Below are positions 42,257 through 51,031 of a DNA stretch of 64,000 nt, piece by piece (the stretch's first letter is position 1; the number at the start of each line of letters is the position of its first letter). The translations under genes were made by a program, and so were the position numbers. Origin of the DNA: Lachnospiraceae bacterium NC2008 (GTDB taxonomy: Bacteria; Bacillota; Clostridia; Lachnospirales; Lachnospiraceae); the NCBI GenBank assembly GCA_000687675.1, contig JHWS01000003.1, positions 62,001 to 126,000 of the forward strand, in the 5' to 3' direction. The notes beneath the pieces were generated by a model that worked only from the letters and a program-made list of their open reading frames with translations, was not told the DNA's origin and made no database searches.

Positions 42257-42298
42257 GGGGTGCAAAATGATTAATTCCGGCTCTGCCGGACGCACCCC
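42257..42298. other. Nested hairpin after the SGNH gene
   Basis: GGGGTGC (42257-42263) pairs with GCACCCC (42292-42298), enclosing TCCGGC-TCT-GCCGGA. Not a terminator by itself; the T-run comes after the next hairpin. Confidence 0.5.
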
Positions 42299-42305
42299 GC
42301 GCTAT

Positions 42306-42334
42306 AAGTAGGAGGTTCCCTCCTACTTTTTTTA
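42306..42334. terminator. Terminator between convergent genes
   Basis: AAGTAGGAGG-TTC-CCTCCTACTT, ten perfect pairs, with a T-run on the plus-strand side; it may also stop the opposing SDR transcript. Confidence 0.85.
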
Positions 42335-42402
42335 TGCGAAGAAGTGTGCTGTGATAAATTAGACTTTGTGGGATGTATCCTGGCTTGAGTAGTAAGATAT
42401 TT

Positions 42403-43131
42403 TTACCACTCCCATGTATTACTCTGATAGTCCACAAATGGCACAGTTTTATCGATTTTGCCTTGTAAAGCATTTTCATGGGCTTCAAGTACTATATTAA
42501 ACAGGCTGTCTGCCGAAGTAGATGCCTCAATAGATTCACTGGAAGCCTTAGCTCTGTCACCACCCATCTGGGTTCTCATCCAGCCAGGATGGTAAAGAAT
42601 AGTCTGAATGCCTTTATCTGCTGTAGCATTACTGAAGTTCTTTGCAGCCATATTAACAGCTGCTTTGGACATACAGTAGCCGTATTCAGAACTTCTCCAT
42701 GAAGCACCTATGCTTCCAGCCTCGCTTGAAACAATAAGATTGATTGTACCTTTAGTCATATACTTTTCATATGCTTTCATAACATTAAGTGGTGCAAGGG
42801 CATTGATCTCATACATCTTAAGGGCTTTTGACATATCAGTTTCTGCAAGGCTGCAGCGCTGATCTTCATAGTATATTCCGGCTATATTGTAGAGAATATC
42901 TATTATAGATGTATATTCTTTAGCAAGATTCTGCACAGATTCATAGTCCGCTAGTTCAATAGTTTTAACTATTAGATTTAATGAGCCTTCAGCTTTTAAA
43001 CCTTTACGTATTTCATCTAGTTCAGGAGTAATACTATGGGCGAGAGCCAAAACGTTATCACCTAGATTTACGTGTTTCTTTACCATCTCAAGACCAAGAC
43101 CGCGTCCAGCCCCTGTAATAACTACGTTCAT
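42403..43131 (-). CDS. Short-chain dehydrogenase/reductase
   Basis: 242 residues. N-terminal Rossmann motif TGAGRGLGLEM, then NIAGIYYED (the NAG-like block), a Ser in VSSEAGSIG and YGYCMSKAAVN as the YxxxK catalytic pair. The substrate cannot be told; the closest general type is the carbonyl reductase/sepiapterin-like SDR. I start at ATG 43131, where GGAGG lies seven bases upstream on the minus strand; a longer frame to 43209 would overlap the neighbouring gene. Confidence 0.88.
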   Translation of the reverse strand: MNVVITGAGRGLGLEMVKKHVNLGDNVLALAHSITPELDEIRKGLKAEGSLNLIVKTIELADYESVQNLAKEYTSIIDILYNIAGIYYEDQRCSLAETDMSKALKMYEINALAPLNVMKAYEKYMTKGTINLIVSSEAGSIGASWRSSEYGYCMSKAAVNMAAKNFSNATADKGIQTILYHPGWMRTQMGGDRAKASSESIEASTSADSLFNIVLEAHENALQGKIDKTVPFVDYQSNTWEW

Positions 43132-43174
43132 ACTTTTACCTCCACGAAGATAGATCACCTTGTGTTTCCACAGA

Positions 43175-43441
43175 TTATATCCAAGTATAATCTCCACCTG
43201 TAATAGCAAGGCTTAAAAGCGTGTCGTATTTTTCAACATCCTCTCCTTCAAGCATCTGTATTAGTTTTGCAGATTCTACAGCCTTTGGCATCTCCTCATC
43301 AGGTCCTACTTCCATATCCACGTCTTCACCGCAGTAAGGACATACAATAGAAGGGGCAATTCTTATATCTAGGAAACGATTGCCGCAATCGCTGCATTCA
43401 TAAAATCCACATCTTTCAGTTCCATCAGGTACGTAATACAT
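43175..43441 (-). CDS. Small zinc-ribbon protein
   Basis: 88 residues with CSDCGNRF and CPYCG, a two-CxxC zinc ribbon of rubredoxin-like spacing, plus an extra Cys (C11). The acidic C-terminal half has no recognised domain. AGGAGA lies upstream of the ATG on the minus strand. The SDR gene follows 43 bases later on the same strand, so they may form an operon. Function unknown. Confidence 0.75.
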   Translation of the reverse strand: MYYVPDGTERCGFYECSDCGNRFLDIRIAPSIVCPYCGEDVDMEVGPDEEMPKAVESAKLIQMLEGEDVEKYDTLLSLAITGGDYTWI

Positions 43442-43560
43442 ATATTAAAATTCTCCTGTTTCTATATAAATCTTAATAACATAATATCAGACTTGTCACA
43501 TATTTGTAGTTAATTTAATCAATAACTAGTATCTACTATCTGTAATATAGCCTATACCTT

Positions 43561-43569
43561 TGCTATAAT
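43561..43569 (+). promoter_or_regulatory. Extended -10 promoter placing the transcript start on the next ATG
   Basis: TGCTATAAT; its last base is six bases before the ATG at 43576, so transcription should begin at or beside the start codon. Confidence 0.65.
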
Positions 43570-43575
43570 AGCAAT

Positions 43576-44460
43576 ATGATACACAAATACCTTAGATCAG
43601 TAGGGTTTTCAGAATGTAAAACCCGAAAAGATATTAATGAAATACTTAATGTAGCAATAGGCTCAGCTAACGAGAGAGCTTATACTACTATTGATAATGA
43701 TGTGTTGTATGCAGAGTACAATGCATATTTTGGCGACCGCATAGGAATCAACATTCGTGGTGAATATACTGAGGACAATAAATTCATCTATGATTACTAC
43801 TTTCCATTTATTAAGGGAAGAGGAGAAACCAGTTATGATGATATAACTGTGGAGCCTCAGTTTGAGAAACAGTCATATGCAGGTGTTCTTGATGACTATA
43901 GAATAGGCGTATCTATTATCTTTTATCTTCAAAACATCATTCCATATATGAAGCTTCTTTATACAGACAGACTTCCTATAAAGGGAACAAGTCTAACTCT
44001 TTCTGGACTTTCAACATCAGGAACTATTCTTATGCCGCTTCAAAAGGATGAAGTTCAGGTAAGGAAAGCCATAAACTATAACATGCGTAAGAACCGTATG
44101 TTAGCTGAAGCTCGTAAGGGTAATGAGCAGGCTATTGAGCATCTTACTATTGATGATATGGATACCTACAATATCGTTCGCCGCAAGATGAAAGATGAAG
44201 ATGTCTATTCAGTTGTAGAAACATATTTTATGCCATATGGGGTAGAGTGCGACTTATATTCAATACTTGGCGAGATAACAACTTGCGAGAAGATAACTAA
44301 TACCTACACAAAAGAAGATGTTTATTTTATGACACTTAATGTTAACGACTTAGTATTTGATGTGTGTATCAATGCTAAAGATCTTATAGGCGAACCTGAG
44401 GAAGGTCGTCGTTTTAAAGGGGTTATCTGGCTGCAGGGCTTTGTGAATTATCCAGAGTAA
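43576..44460 (+). CDS. DUF3881-like protein, probably translated from a leaderless mRNA
   Basis: 294 residues without signal or membrane segments. It resembles DUF3881 proteins, which I associate with Lachnospiraceae; function unknown. Recognisable stretches are HKYLRSVGFSECKTRKDINEI at the start and YGVECDLYSILGEI near the C-terminus. There is no ribosome binding site: the ATG lies six bases after a perfect extended -10, so the message is predicted to start at the AUG. It is divergent from the zinc-ribbon gene. Confidence 0.8.
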   Translation: MIHKYLRSVGFSECKTRKDINEILNVAIGSANERAYTTIDNDVLYAEYNAYFGDRIGINIRGEYTEDNKFIYDYYFPFIKGRGETSYDDITVEPQFEKQSYAGVLDDYRIGVSIIFYLQNIIPYMKLLYTDRLPIKGTSLTLSGLSTSGTILMPLQKDEVQVRKAINYNMRKNRMLAEARKGNEQAIEHLTIDDMDTYNIVRRKMKDEDVYSVVETYFMPYGVECDLYSILGEITTCEKITNTYTKEDVYFMTLNVNDLVFDVCINAKDLIGEPEEGRRFKGVIWLQGFVNYPE

Positions 44461-44502
44461 ATGCCTGTGGCTTAACGATTCAATAAAATAAGGAGGTTTC
44501 GT

Positions 44503-44895
44503 ATGAACAAAGTTAAAGACTTTTTAAAGGATGTAGGAACATACTACCTAGCAACAGTTGATGGAGATCAGCCAAGAGTAAGACCTTTTGGTACAGTTAA
44601 TGAATTTGAAGGAAAGCTTTATATCCAGACAGGAAAGTCTAAAGATGTGGCAAAGCAGATTGCTGCTAATCCTAAGGTTGAACTTAGTGCATTTAAGGAT
44701 GGCCAGTGGATTAGAGTAGCATGTAAGCTTGTAGAAGATGACAGACGCGAAGCAAGAAAGTCTATGCTAGATGCATATCCTAATCTTCGTGGTATGTATA
44801 GTGAGGATGATGGCAACACAGTTGTATATTATATGGAAGATGCAACAGCAACTATCAGCTCGTTTACAGCAGCACCAGAAGTAATAAAGTTTTAA
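44503..44895 (+). CDS. Pyridoxamine 5'-phosphate oxidase-family flavin protein
   Basis: 130 residues, the small split-barrel flavin-binding fold. Marks are FLKDVGTYYLATVDGDQPRVRPFG, LYIQTGKSKDVAKQI and ANPKVELSAF. Short clostridial members bind FMN and are usually of unknown substrate (nitroimidazole or general reductase-like); true PdxH is longer. AGGAGG lies eight bases before ATG 44503. A perfect bidirectional terminator follows. Confidence 0.88.
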   Translation: MNKVKDFLKDVGTYYLATVDGDQPRVRPFGTVNEFEGKLYIQTGKSKDVAKQIAANPKVELSAFKDGQWIRVACKLVEDDRREARKSMLDAYPNLRGMYSEDDGNTVVYYMEDATATISSFTAAPEVIKF

Positions 44896-44914
44896 AATAA
44901 AGAATATAGTATTG

Positions 44915-44946
44915 AAAAAGGTCAGGAATGTGTTCCTGACCTTTTT
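44915..44946. terminator. Perfect bidirectional terminator shared by a CDS and a tRNA gene
   Basis: AAAAAGGTCAGGAA, loop TGTG, TTCCTGACCTTTTT: 14 perfect pairs with T-runs on both strands. It serves the plus-strand flavin protein gene and the minus-strand tRNA. Confidence 0.92.
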
Positions 44947-44947
44947 A

Positions 44948-45019
44948 CGTCTCCAACGGGAATCGAACCCATAACTAGCGCTTAGGAGGCGCTTATTATA
45001 TCCGTTTAACTATGGAGAC
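44948..45019 (-). tRNA. tRNA-Arg, anticodon CCT
   Basis: Read on the minus strand: acceptor stem GTCTCCA/TGGAGAC with discriminator G. The anticodon arm is AGCGC-CTCCTAA-GCGCT (anticodon CCT, reading AGG), and the T arm has the loop TTCGATT. Length is 72 bases and CCA is not encoded. It has its own promoter and terminator. Confidence 0.95.
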
Positions 45020-45041
45020 ACGTGGCTTTTAAGCCAAAAAT

Positions 45042-45070
45042 ATATTATCAAACTTTATTTACTCTTTCAA
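45042..45070 (-). promoter_or_regulatory. Promoter of tRNA-Arg
   Basis: On the minus strand: TTGAAA, 17-base spacer, TAATAT; the tRNA begins 22 bases after the -10. Confidence 0.7.
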
Positions 45071-45290
45071 TACTATAAGAAAGGCGTAAAAAAGGGTATC
45101 TCGAAAGAAAAAGTTAATATAATGAACTTTTTTATATGTTTTGTATAGTTTGAATTGTGAAAATTTTGTGAAAAATAGTAGTAGTTTCTTGTATTTATAA
45201 ATGATAGAATTGTTGACATAATTAATTTACGTTAGTAAGTAAGTTATAGAAGTATTTATAGGGACTAAAAAGTATAAAGGAGTGGGGACT

Positions 45291-46964
45291 ATGAAGAAGA
45301 AACAAAGTGGCGTATCTGTCTATCTTATGCAGGTTGCATTTGCACTGGTACCTCTTATCATCGGTGCAGTAATTCTAACTTATCTCGCAGTAAAAGAAAT
45401 CAATGCAAGCTTGGTTGAGGGTGTTTATAACAGCCTTGAGGTTGCAGCGGAAGGAGCGGCTCGTTATTTTGAGTATGATATTCATGAAGGAATCATTTCT
45501 CAGGATGATGAAAGCTTTGCTTATTGCGATGCCTTCAAGAAAAATAAGGTCGAAGTTACCATTTTTAAAGATAATATTAGATTTATAACATCACTTAAGA
45601 ATGATAAAGGCGAAAGAAACATCGGAACAAAGAGTGACGATGCAATATGGGCTAGTTGTCAGGCAGGTAAGGATGTTAGAAAGAATGGCGTAGTTATTGG
45701 TGGTAAGAAGTATTACGTTTACTACACACCACTGTATGATGCTGATGGTAATGTTTGGGGTATGGCATTTGCAGGTGAGTCTCAGGAAACAGTAGACGCT
45801 GCAAAGAGACAGGTTCTTATGTCAAGCTCTATATCAGCTGGCGTCATAGTAGTAATCTTCGCAATTCTTGCCATTATGGTTGCTAAACTTGTTGCAGATC
45901 CTATCAAAGCGCTTTCTAATACCATGGGAGAACTTTCAGAAGGTGATCTTACAGGTCAGCTTAAAGCTAAGAGCCATGTAAGAGAAATTAAACAGCTTAT
46001 AGTTTCCACAGATGAACTTCAGGAAGCTCTTAAGAATGCCATTACCACAGTTCATAGTTCTGCAGATGTACTTGCCCAGGCAGTTATAGAAGTTGATGAT
46101 AAAACTGGTCACAACGTAGACCATATAAGCCAGATTAACACAGCAGTAGGAGAAGTTGCTGATACATCACAGAGCGTTGCAACATCTGCTCAGTCTATGG
46201 CTGAGAAGGCAGGAATCCTTGGTGAAGACGTTGAGAAACTTAATGATAATGTTTCGATTCTCAGAACTGCTTCAGATGAGATTCAGGTTGCAAATAATGA
46301 TGCTTCTGAATATATGAAGATTGTTCTTAAATCAAGCAATGAATCAGTTGATGCTGTTAAGGACATTACAGAGAAGATTAATGCAACAAACCAGGCAGTT
46401 AACGATATTACAACATCAGTACAAATGATTGATGATATTGCAAGTCAGACACAGCTCCTTTCACTCAATGCTTCTATCGAGGCTGCCAGAGCTGGTGAAG
46501 CTGGTAAGGGCTTCGCAGTTGTTGCTGAGAACATCAAGCAGCTTGCAGAAAGCTCATCTGAGAATGCTGCTAAGATTAAGGATATTGTTAACAGAGTAAC
46601 TGATATCTCTAATGAAACAGTTGCAGTTGCTGAAAGAGTAAGCGAAAGCATCCAGACAGAGAAGGGATATATTACTGACACTCAGGATAAGTTTGAGATT
46701 CTTTCATCAGCAGTTGATCAGAGTATTACAGGAATTAACTCTATCTCTGAGATGGCTAAGGAGCTTAATACAATTAAGAATGAGCTTACAAGTGCAACAA
46801 CAGATCTTGGTGCTATTTCAGAAGAACTTGGTGCAAGTGCAGAAGAAGTTGCGGCAAGCTGTGCTACAGTTACTGAGGCATGTACAGATACACAGGCTCG
46901 TACTGAGGAGATGCGTGCAATTAACGAAAACCTCAACACAGCAGTTGGTTTCTTCAAAATTTAA
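45291..46964 (+). CDS. Methyl-accepting chemotaxis protein
   Basis: 557 residues: first membrane helix at about 13-33, a periplasmic single-Cache-like sensor domain (about 40-180), second helix at about 185-205, then HAMP ([18 protein letters not shown]) and the long coiled-coil signalling domain. The tip [22 protein letters not shown], near residue 390, is the CheA/CheW-binding hairpin. AAGGAG lies about eight bases before ATG 45291. A TTGACA at 45213 may be its -35, with no good -10 found. Ligand unknown. A phosphorelay follows, but no che genes are in the window. Confidence 0.93.
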   Translation: MKKKQSGVSVYLMQVAFALVPLIIGAVILTYLAVKEINASLVEGVYNSLEVAAEGAARYFEYDIHEGIISQDDESFAYCDAFKKNKVEVTIFKDNIRFITSLKNDKGERNIGTKSDDAIWASCQAGKDVRKNGVVIGGKKYYVYYTPLYDADGNVWGMAFAGESQETVDAAKRQVLMSSSISAGVIVVIFAILAIMVAKLVADPIKALSNTMGELSEGDLTGQLKAKSHVREIKQLIVSTDELQEALKNAITTVHSSADVLAQAVIEVDDKTGHNVDHISQINTAVGEVADTSQSVATSAQSMAEKAGILGEDVEKLNDNVSILRTASDEIQVANNDASEYMKIVLKSSNESVDAVKDITEKINATNQAVNDITTSVQMIDDIASQTQLLSLNASIEAARAGEAGKGFAVVAENIKQLAESSSENAAKIKDIVNRVTDISNETVAVAERVSESIQTEKGYITDTQDKFEILSSAVDQSITGINSISEMAKELNTIKNELTSATTDLGAISEELGASAEEVAASCATVTEACTDTQARTEEMRAINENLNTAVGFFKI

Positions 46965-46990
46965 TTACTAGATATAGTAACAAAATTATG

Positions 46991-47022
46991 GCGTGTCCCT
47001 ATATGATGGGGCACGCTTTTTT
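46991..47022 (+). terminator. Terminator of the chemoreceptor gene
   Basis: GCGTGTCCC and GGGGCACGC pair (one T-G) around an eight-base loop, then six T. Confidence 0.88.
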
Positions 47023-47063
47023 ATCCTAAAAATGCTGTAAAATAAAGGTATTTCGTGGTATCA

Positions 47064-47087
47064 TATAATTTAGTACATATTATGTAC
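47064..47087 (+). promoter_or_regulatory. Promoter -10 and palindrome at the start of the phosphorelay operon
   Basis: TATAAT at 47064-47069, followed by GTACATA-T-TATGTAC (47073-47087), a perfect 15-bp palindrome covering the predicted transcription start. Likely an operator. Confidence 0.5.
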
Positions 47088-47147
47088 AAGGGCAGAGTAT
47101 AAAAGGAAAATTCAATTCTAAGATGTATTATTCGGGGGAAACAGTTA

Positions 47148-49295
47148 ATGGGGAAAGAGAGTACTCTTAACGAAAATAATTTAACATATCTTCACAAAAA
47201 AAATATGCATATCGTACGTATAATAATTGTCATTACATTTATACTATTGTGCATATATACTCTTGTGTCATATTCTACCCTATATAAAGAATCTCATAAG
47301 GATGCTGAGGATACAGCAACAGCGGAGCTTACCTTAGCAGCTACAAAAATCCAGGACTATATGAACCGATACAGAAACGTTGAGGAGATTATGGTCGGTT
47401 TTACTATGGCCTATAAGTATAGTTCTAAAAAAGAAGATGAGATTGAAACCATGTATCATTCCACGGTTAACGGTTTTAGAAATTCAAGTGAGAATATTAC
47501 CAATCTGTATTGTTATATTGATGACAAATTAATTGATGGTTCTGGATGGGTTCCGGATGAGGATTATAATCCAAAAGAGAGGCAGTGGTATATTAAAGCT
47601 CTTGAAAATCAGGGACGTTCCGTATATGTGCTTCCTTATAAAGATGTAATAACAGGAGAAATCGTTTTAACTATTACAAAAGAGATGCCAGACCGAAGCG
47701 GCGTAGTTGCTCTTGATGTTGAGCTTGAGCCTCTTGCTGAATATGTAGATGATTACCAGAATCTCGCCAATGGTATGGCATATGTAGTAGATGCCAGTGG
47801 ATTTGTTGTTACCAGTTCTGAAGCTGATGATGTAGGAAAACAGTATTCTGGTGAAAGTGAAAAATCAGAAACTGCGCAGATGATTAAAAAAGTACTAAAA
47901 GGTGATGGAAAACCTTTTGATGTAACTATAGATGATATTGAATATCGTGTGTTTTACAGAGAGATTGAAGGTACATTAATCGCTGTTGTACTTCTTAATA
48001 AGGACGAATTATTTTCAAAATCAACAAGACTTTTAGTATTTAGTATTGCAACAGTCTTATTAATTACCATTATCATATCTTGGCTTATATATAGAACTTA
48101 TCGAAGCCAGGAAGGGCTTATAAGAGCCAAAGAAGAAGCTGAACAGGCAAGCAAGTCTAAGACAGCATTTCTCTTTAATATGTCTCACGATATAAGAACT
48201 CCTATGAATGCCATAATTGGTTTTACACATTTGGCACTTGAAAATAAAGGGGACTCCGAAAAACTAAGAGATTATCTGAACAACATAGATATCTCAAGTA
48301 GAAAGCTTTTAGATATTCTTAACAGTGTTTTGGAAGTAGCGAGAATTGAAAACAACAAGGTATATCTTGAGGAAGAACTCAATGATATGTCACATTATTA
48401 TAAAGATCTTTTATCTATGTTTGATAGTCAGGTTCAGGGAAAGAATCTTACTATACATTATGAGCAAAAGATGGCACACAAATATTTCTATGTAGATGTT
48501 ACCAAACTTAGTGAGATTATTATCAATCTTGTTAGCAATGCCATAAAATACACTCCAGATGGTGGAGAGATAAGCATTTCCTCAACAGAATATCCTATTG
48601 AGGGTAAGGAAGATATGGTTACTGTTGAAACCATTATTGAAGATAACGGTATCGGTATGAGTGAGGACTTCCAAAATCACCTGTTTGAGAACTTCTCCCG
48701 TGAAAGAACTGAAGCTACTGATGGCATCCAGGGAACAGGTCTTGGCCTTGCTATTGTTAAGAAACTGGTTGAAATAATGAACGGTACCATAGAGGTAGAA
48801 AGTGAACTTGGTAAGGGAAGTAAGTTCATAATTCGTCTTCCTCATAGGTTCGGAAATATGCCAGACAATGCTAAGACTGAGCAAGAAGATGATAAGGTTT
48901 CTACAGAAATATTTAAGGGAAAGAGAATCCTTCTTGCTGAAGACAACGAGCTTAATGCTGAGATAGCTAAGGCTGTTTTGCAGGATGTTGGTTTTATAGT
49001 AGAGCATGCAGCTGATGGCGTTATCTGTGTTGATATGTATAAGAATGCAGAGCCTGGCTACTACGATATGATTCTTATGGATATTCAGATGCCTAATATG
49101 AATGGCTACAAAGCTACTCATTATATAAGAAGTATGGAAGATAAGGTTAAGGCTAACATTCCGATTATTGCCATGACTGCCAATGCATTTAAGGAAGATG
49201 TAGAGAATGTTATCAATGCCGGCATGAACGGACATATAGCAAAACCGCTTGAAAGAGATAAGATGTTTAGGACTTTAGCAGATGCGCTGAAGTAA
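47148..49295 (+). CDS. Hybrid sensor histidine kinase (Cache, HisKA, HATPase, receiver)
   Basis: 715 residues: membrane helices at about 22-42 and 287-310 enclose a double-Cache-type sensor. HisKA follows with H347 in NMSHDIRTPMNAIIGF, then HATPase with NLVSNAIKYTPDGG, DNGIGMS and GTGLGLAIVKKL. A C-terminal receiver has D645 in MDIQMPNMNG and the lysine in AKPLE. It lacks its own HPt domain; a separate HPt gene lies at 50469. GGGGGA is eight bases before ATG 47148. It is the first gene of a three-gene phosphorelay operon. Confidence 0.95.
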   Translation: MGKESTLNENNLTYLHKKNMHIVRIIIVITFILLCIYTLVSYSTLYKESHKDAEDTATAELTLAATKIQDYMNRYRNVEEIMVGFTMAYKYSSKKEDEIETMYHSTVNGFRNSSENITNLYCYIDDKLIDGSGWVPDEDYNPKERQWYIKALENQGRSVYVLPYKDVITGEIVLTITKEMPDRSGVVALDVELEPLAEYVDDYQNLANGMAYVVDASGFVVTSSEADDVGKQYSGESEKSETAQMIKKVLKGDGKPFDVTIDDIEYRVFYREIEGTLIAVVLLNKDELFSKSTRLLVFSIATVLLITIIISWLIYRTYRSQEGLIRAKEEAEQASKSKTAFLFNMSHDIRTPMNAIIGFTHLALENKGDSEKLRDYLNNIDISSRKLLDILNSVLEVARIENNKVYLEEELNDMSHYYKDLLSMFDSQVQGKNLTIHYEQKMAHKYFYVDVTKLSEIIINLVSNAIKYTPDGGEISISSTEYPIEGKEDMVTVETIIEDNGIGMSEDFQNHLFENFSRERTEATDGIQGTGLGLAIVKKLVEIMNGTIEVESELGKGSKFIIRLPHRFGNMPDNAKTEQEDDKVSTEIFKGKRILLAEDNELNAEIAKAVLQDVGFIVEHAADGVICVDMYKNAEPGYYDMILMDIQMPNMNGYKATHYIRSMEDKVKANIPIIAMTANAFKEDVENVINAGMNGHIAKPLERDKMFRTLADALK

Positions 49296-49320
49296 ACTGG
49301 CGTATAAAGGGGTACAGGAT

Positions 49321-50466
49321 ATGAGTATTGATGAGGAACTGATTAGCAGACACACAATACTTATAGTGGACGATGGGGACATAAACAGAGATATGCTGTC
49401 AGATATTCTATCTGATGAGTATAATATTCTTGAAGCCAGTAATGGAATTCAGTGTCTCCAGATACTTGCCAAGGAACGTAGCAGAATAAGTGCTGTGTTA
49501 CTTGATATTAACATGCCAGAAATGGGTGGTTTCGAAGTCCTGGAATATATGAAGAAGGAAGACTGGATAGAAGATATTCCAGTTATTATGATATCTGCAG
49601 AGAATGATATCTACTTCATAAAGAGGGCTTATAATTTAGGAGCCAGCGATTATATTAATAGGCCATTTGATGCTGACTTAGTAAAGAAGCGAGTACGCAA
49701 TACTATTATGCTTTATGCTAAGCAAAGGACACTGCAGAGGCTTGTAGCAAAAGAAATCCTTGCTAATGTAAAGACTAATAGTCTTATGGTATCAGTGCTT
49801 GCTCATATAGTTGAGTTTCGAAACAGGGAAAGCAGCGATCACATCTCACATGTTAAGTCCCTAACCTATATGCTGCTTAAAGCTCTTGAAAGAAGAGACC
49901 CTTCTTACAGATTAACTCCAGAGGATGAATATATAATTTCTACTGCATCTGCCCTTCATGATATAGGCAAGATTGCAATTGATGATGAGATATTAAATAA
50001 ACCTGGCAAATTAACAAGCGATGAATACGATGCAATGAAGGAACACGCTATGCAGGGATATACTATCCTTGAAAATGTTCCAGATATAAAGAATGAAGAG
50101 CTAATAAGAATTGCAAAAGAAATATGTCGATGGCACCATGAGCGTTATGATGGTGGCGGATATCCTGATGGATTAAGAGGAGAGGAGATACCTATCTCAG
50201 CCCAGATTGTGTCTATAGCCGATGTTTATGATGCTTTAACCAGTGAGAGATGCTATAAGAAAGCATTTGATCATGAAACAGCAATGAAGATGATACTTGA
50301 TGGTGAATGTGGAACTTTTAATCCTAAGTTACTACGCTGTCTACAGGATATTGAGTACATACTTCAGGATAGGGATCGACTTCGTAAAACGGCAGAGGCT
50401 GGTCTTACTGAGATAGCCGAGAGGTTAATCGATAGTGCAGGCAGGGACCTGTACTCTAGGAGGTAA
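49321..50466 (+). CDS. Response regulator with HD-GYP domain
   Basis: 381 residues. The receiver domain has D62 in LLDINMPEMGG. After a helical linker comes an HD-GYP phosphodiesterase domain with H213-D214 in HDIGK, then RWHHERYDGGGYPDGLRG and ADVYDALTSERCYK. HD-GYP proteins degrade cyclic di-GMP (or related dinucleotides), often affecting motility and biofilm. It begins 25 bases after the hybrid kinase and ends two bases before the HPt gene, so phosphate probably flows kinase, receiver, HPt, then this regulator. Confidence 0.94.
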   Translation: MSIDEELISRHTILIVDDGDINRDMLSDILSDEYNILEASNGIQCLQILAKERSRISAVLLDINMPEMGGFEVLEYMKKEDWIEDIPVIMISAENDIYFIKRAYNLGASDYINRPFDADLVKKRVRNTIMLYAKQRTLQRLVAKEILANVKTNSLMVSVLAHIVEFRNRESSDHISHVKSLTYMLLKALERRDPSYRLTPEDEYIISTASALHDIGKIAIDDEILNKPGKLTSDEYDAMKEHAMQGYTILENVPDIKNEELIRIAKEICRWHHERYDGGGYPDGLRGEEIPISAQIVSIADVYDALTSERCYKKAFDHETAMKMILDGECGTFNPKLLRCLQDIEYILQDRDRLRKTAEAGLTEIAERLIDSAGRDLYSRR

Positions 50467-50468
50467 TT

Positions 50469-50831
50469 ATGAATATTAAGGGATGTTATGAAGCATTTGG
50501 CGGTGATTATGATGATGTACTTGCCAGGCTTTCAAAAGAAGAGAGAGTAGAGAAATATATTCTTAGGTTTCTTGATGATCAAAGTTTTGTACAGCTTAAG
50601 GCGGCTTTAGCTGAAGGGAATACAGAACTGGCATTTCGAGCTGCTCATACCCTAAAGGGGGTGGCCCAGAATCTGTCATTGACGCCAATATATGAAATGG
50701 ATTTTGAACTAACAGAGACTTTAAGAAATTACAATAGCGTAGATATGGATCTGGCTAAGGCCCAGTTTGAAAAGACGCAGGAAGCTTATAATAAGGTCAT
50801 AGAAGCTATTAAAGCATATAAAGAAAGTTAA
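50469..50831 (+). CDS. HPt phosphotransfer protein
   Basis: 120 residues, all helical in appearance. FRAAHTLKGVAQNL carries H60, the phospho-accepting His of HPt domains. AGGAGG lies upstream of ATG 50469, overlapping the end of the regulator gene. It supplies the missing link between the hybrid kinase's receiver and the HD-GYP regulator encoded just before it. A strong terminator follows. Confidence 0.92.
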   Translation: MNIKGCYEAFGGDYDDVLARLSKEERVEKYILRFLDDQSFVQLKAALAEGNTELAFRAAHTLKGVAQNLSLTPIYEMDFELTETLRNYNSVDMDLAKAQFEKTQEAYNKVIEAIKAYKES

Positions 50832-50834
50832 ATT

Positions 50835-50872
50835 AATCTCGGCTTTGCAATAAAAGCCGAGATTTTTTCATT
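50835..50872 (+). terminator. Terminator of the phosphorelay operon
   Basis: AATCTCGGCTTT and AAAGCCGAGATT, 12 perfect pairs, six-base loop, then a T-run. Confidence 0.93.
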
Positions 50873-50899
50873 TAGAATAGGTAGAGGGTAGGGCAGTCG

Positions 50900-50962
50900 C
50901 CAAATGAGCGTAAACGCTCGCTTGGCTCCTGACTTTATGGTACTACAATCGCTAGCGATTGT
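50900..50962. other. Hairpin cluster upstream of manC
   Basis: CCAA-AT-GAGCG-TAAA-CGCTC-GC-TTGG (50900-50925) and the perfect 18-bp palindrome ACAATCGCTAGCGATTGT (50945-50962). No T-run follows. The bases CTTTATGGTA occur both at 50933 and at 51011, flanking the stretch. Confidence 0.5.
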
Positions 50963-51015
50963 TGTCATTCGCACTCGTCAAGGCCATATAAATATGACTT
51001 TGACTCGTTGCTTTA

Positions 51016-51024
51016 TGGTATAAT
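51016..51024 (+). promoter_or_regulatory. Extended -10 promoter of manC
   Basis: TGGTATAAT; seven bases separate it from ATG 51032, so the predicted transcript starts at or next to the start codon. Confidence 0.6.
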
Positions 51025-51031
51025 AAAATTT

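Noticed and set aside
48582-49235. 217-codon minus-strand frame inside the hybrid kinase
   Set aside because: Antisense to conserved HATPase and receiver motifs, with no start signal and no family resemblance.
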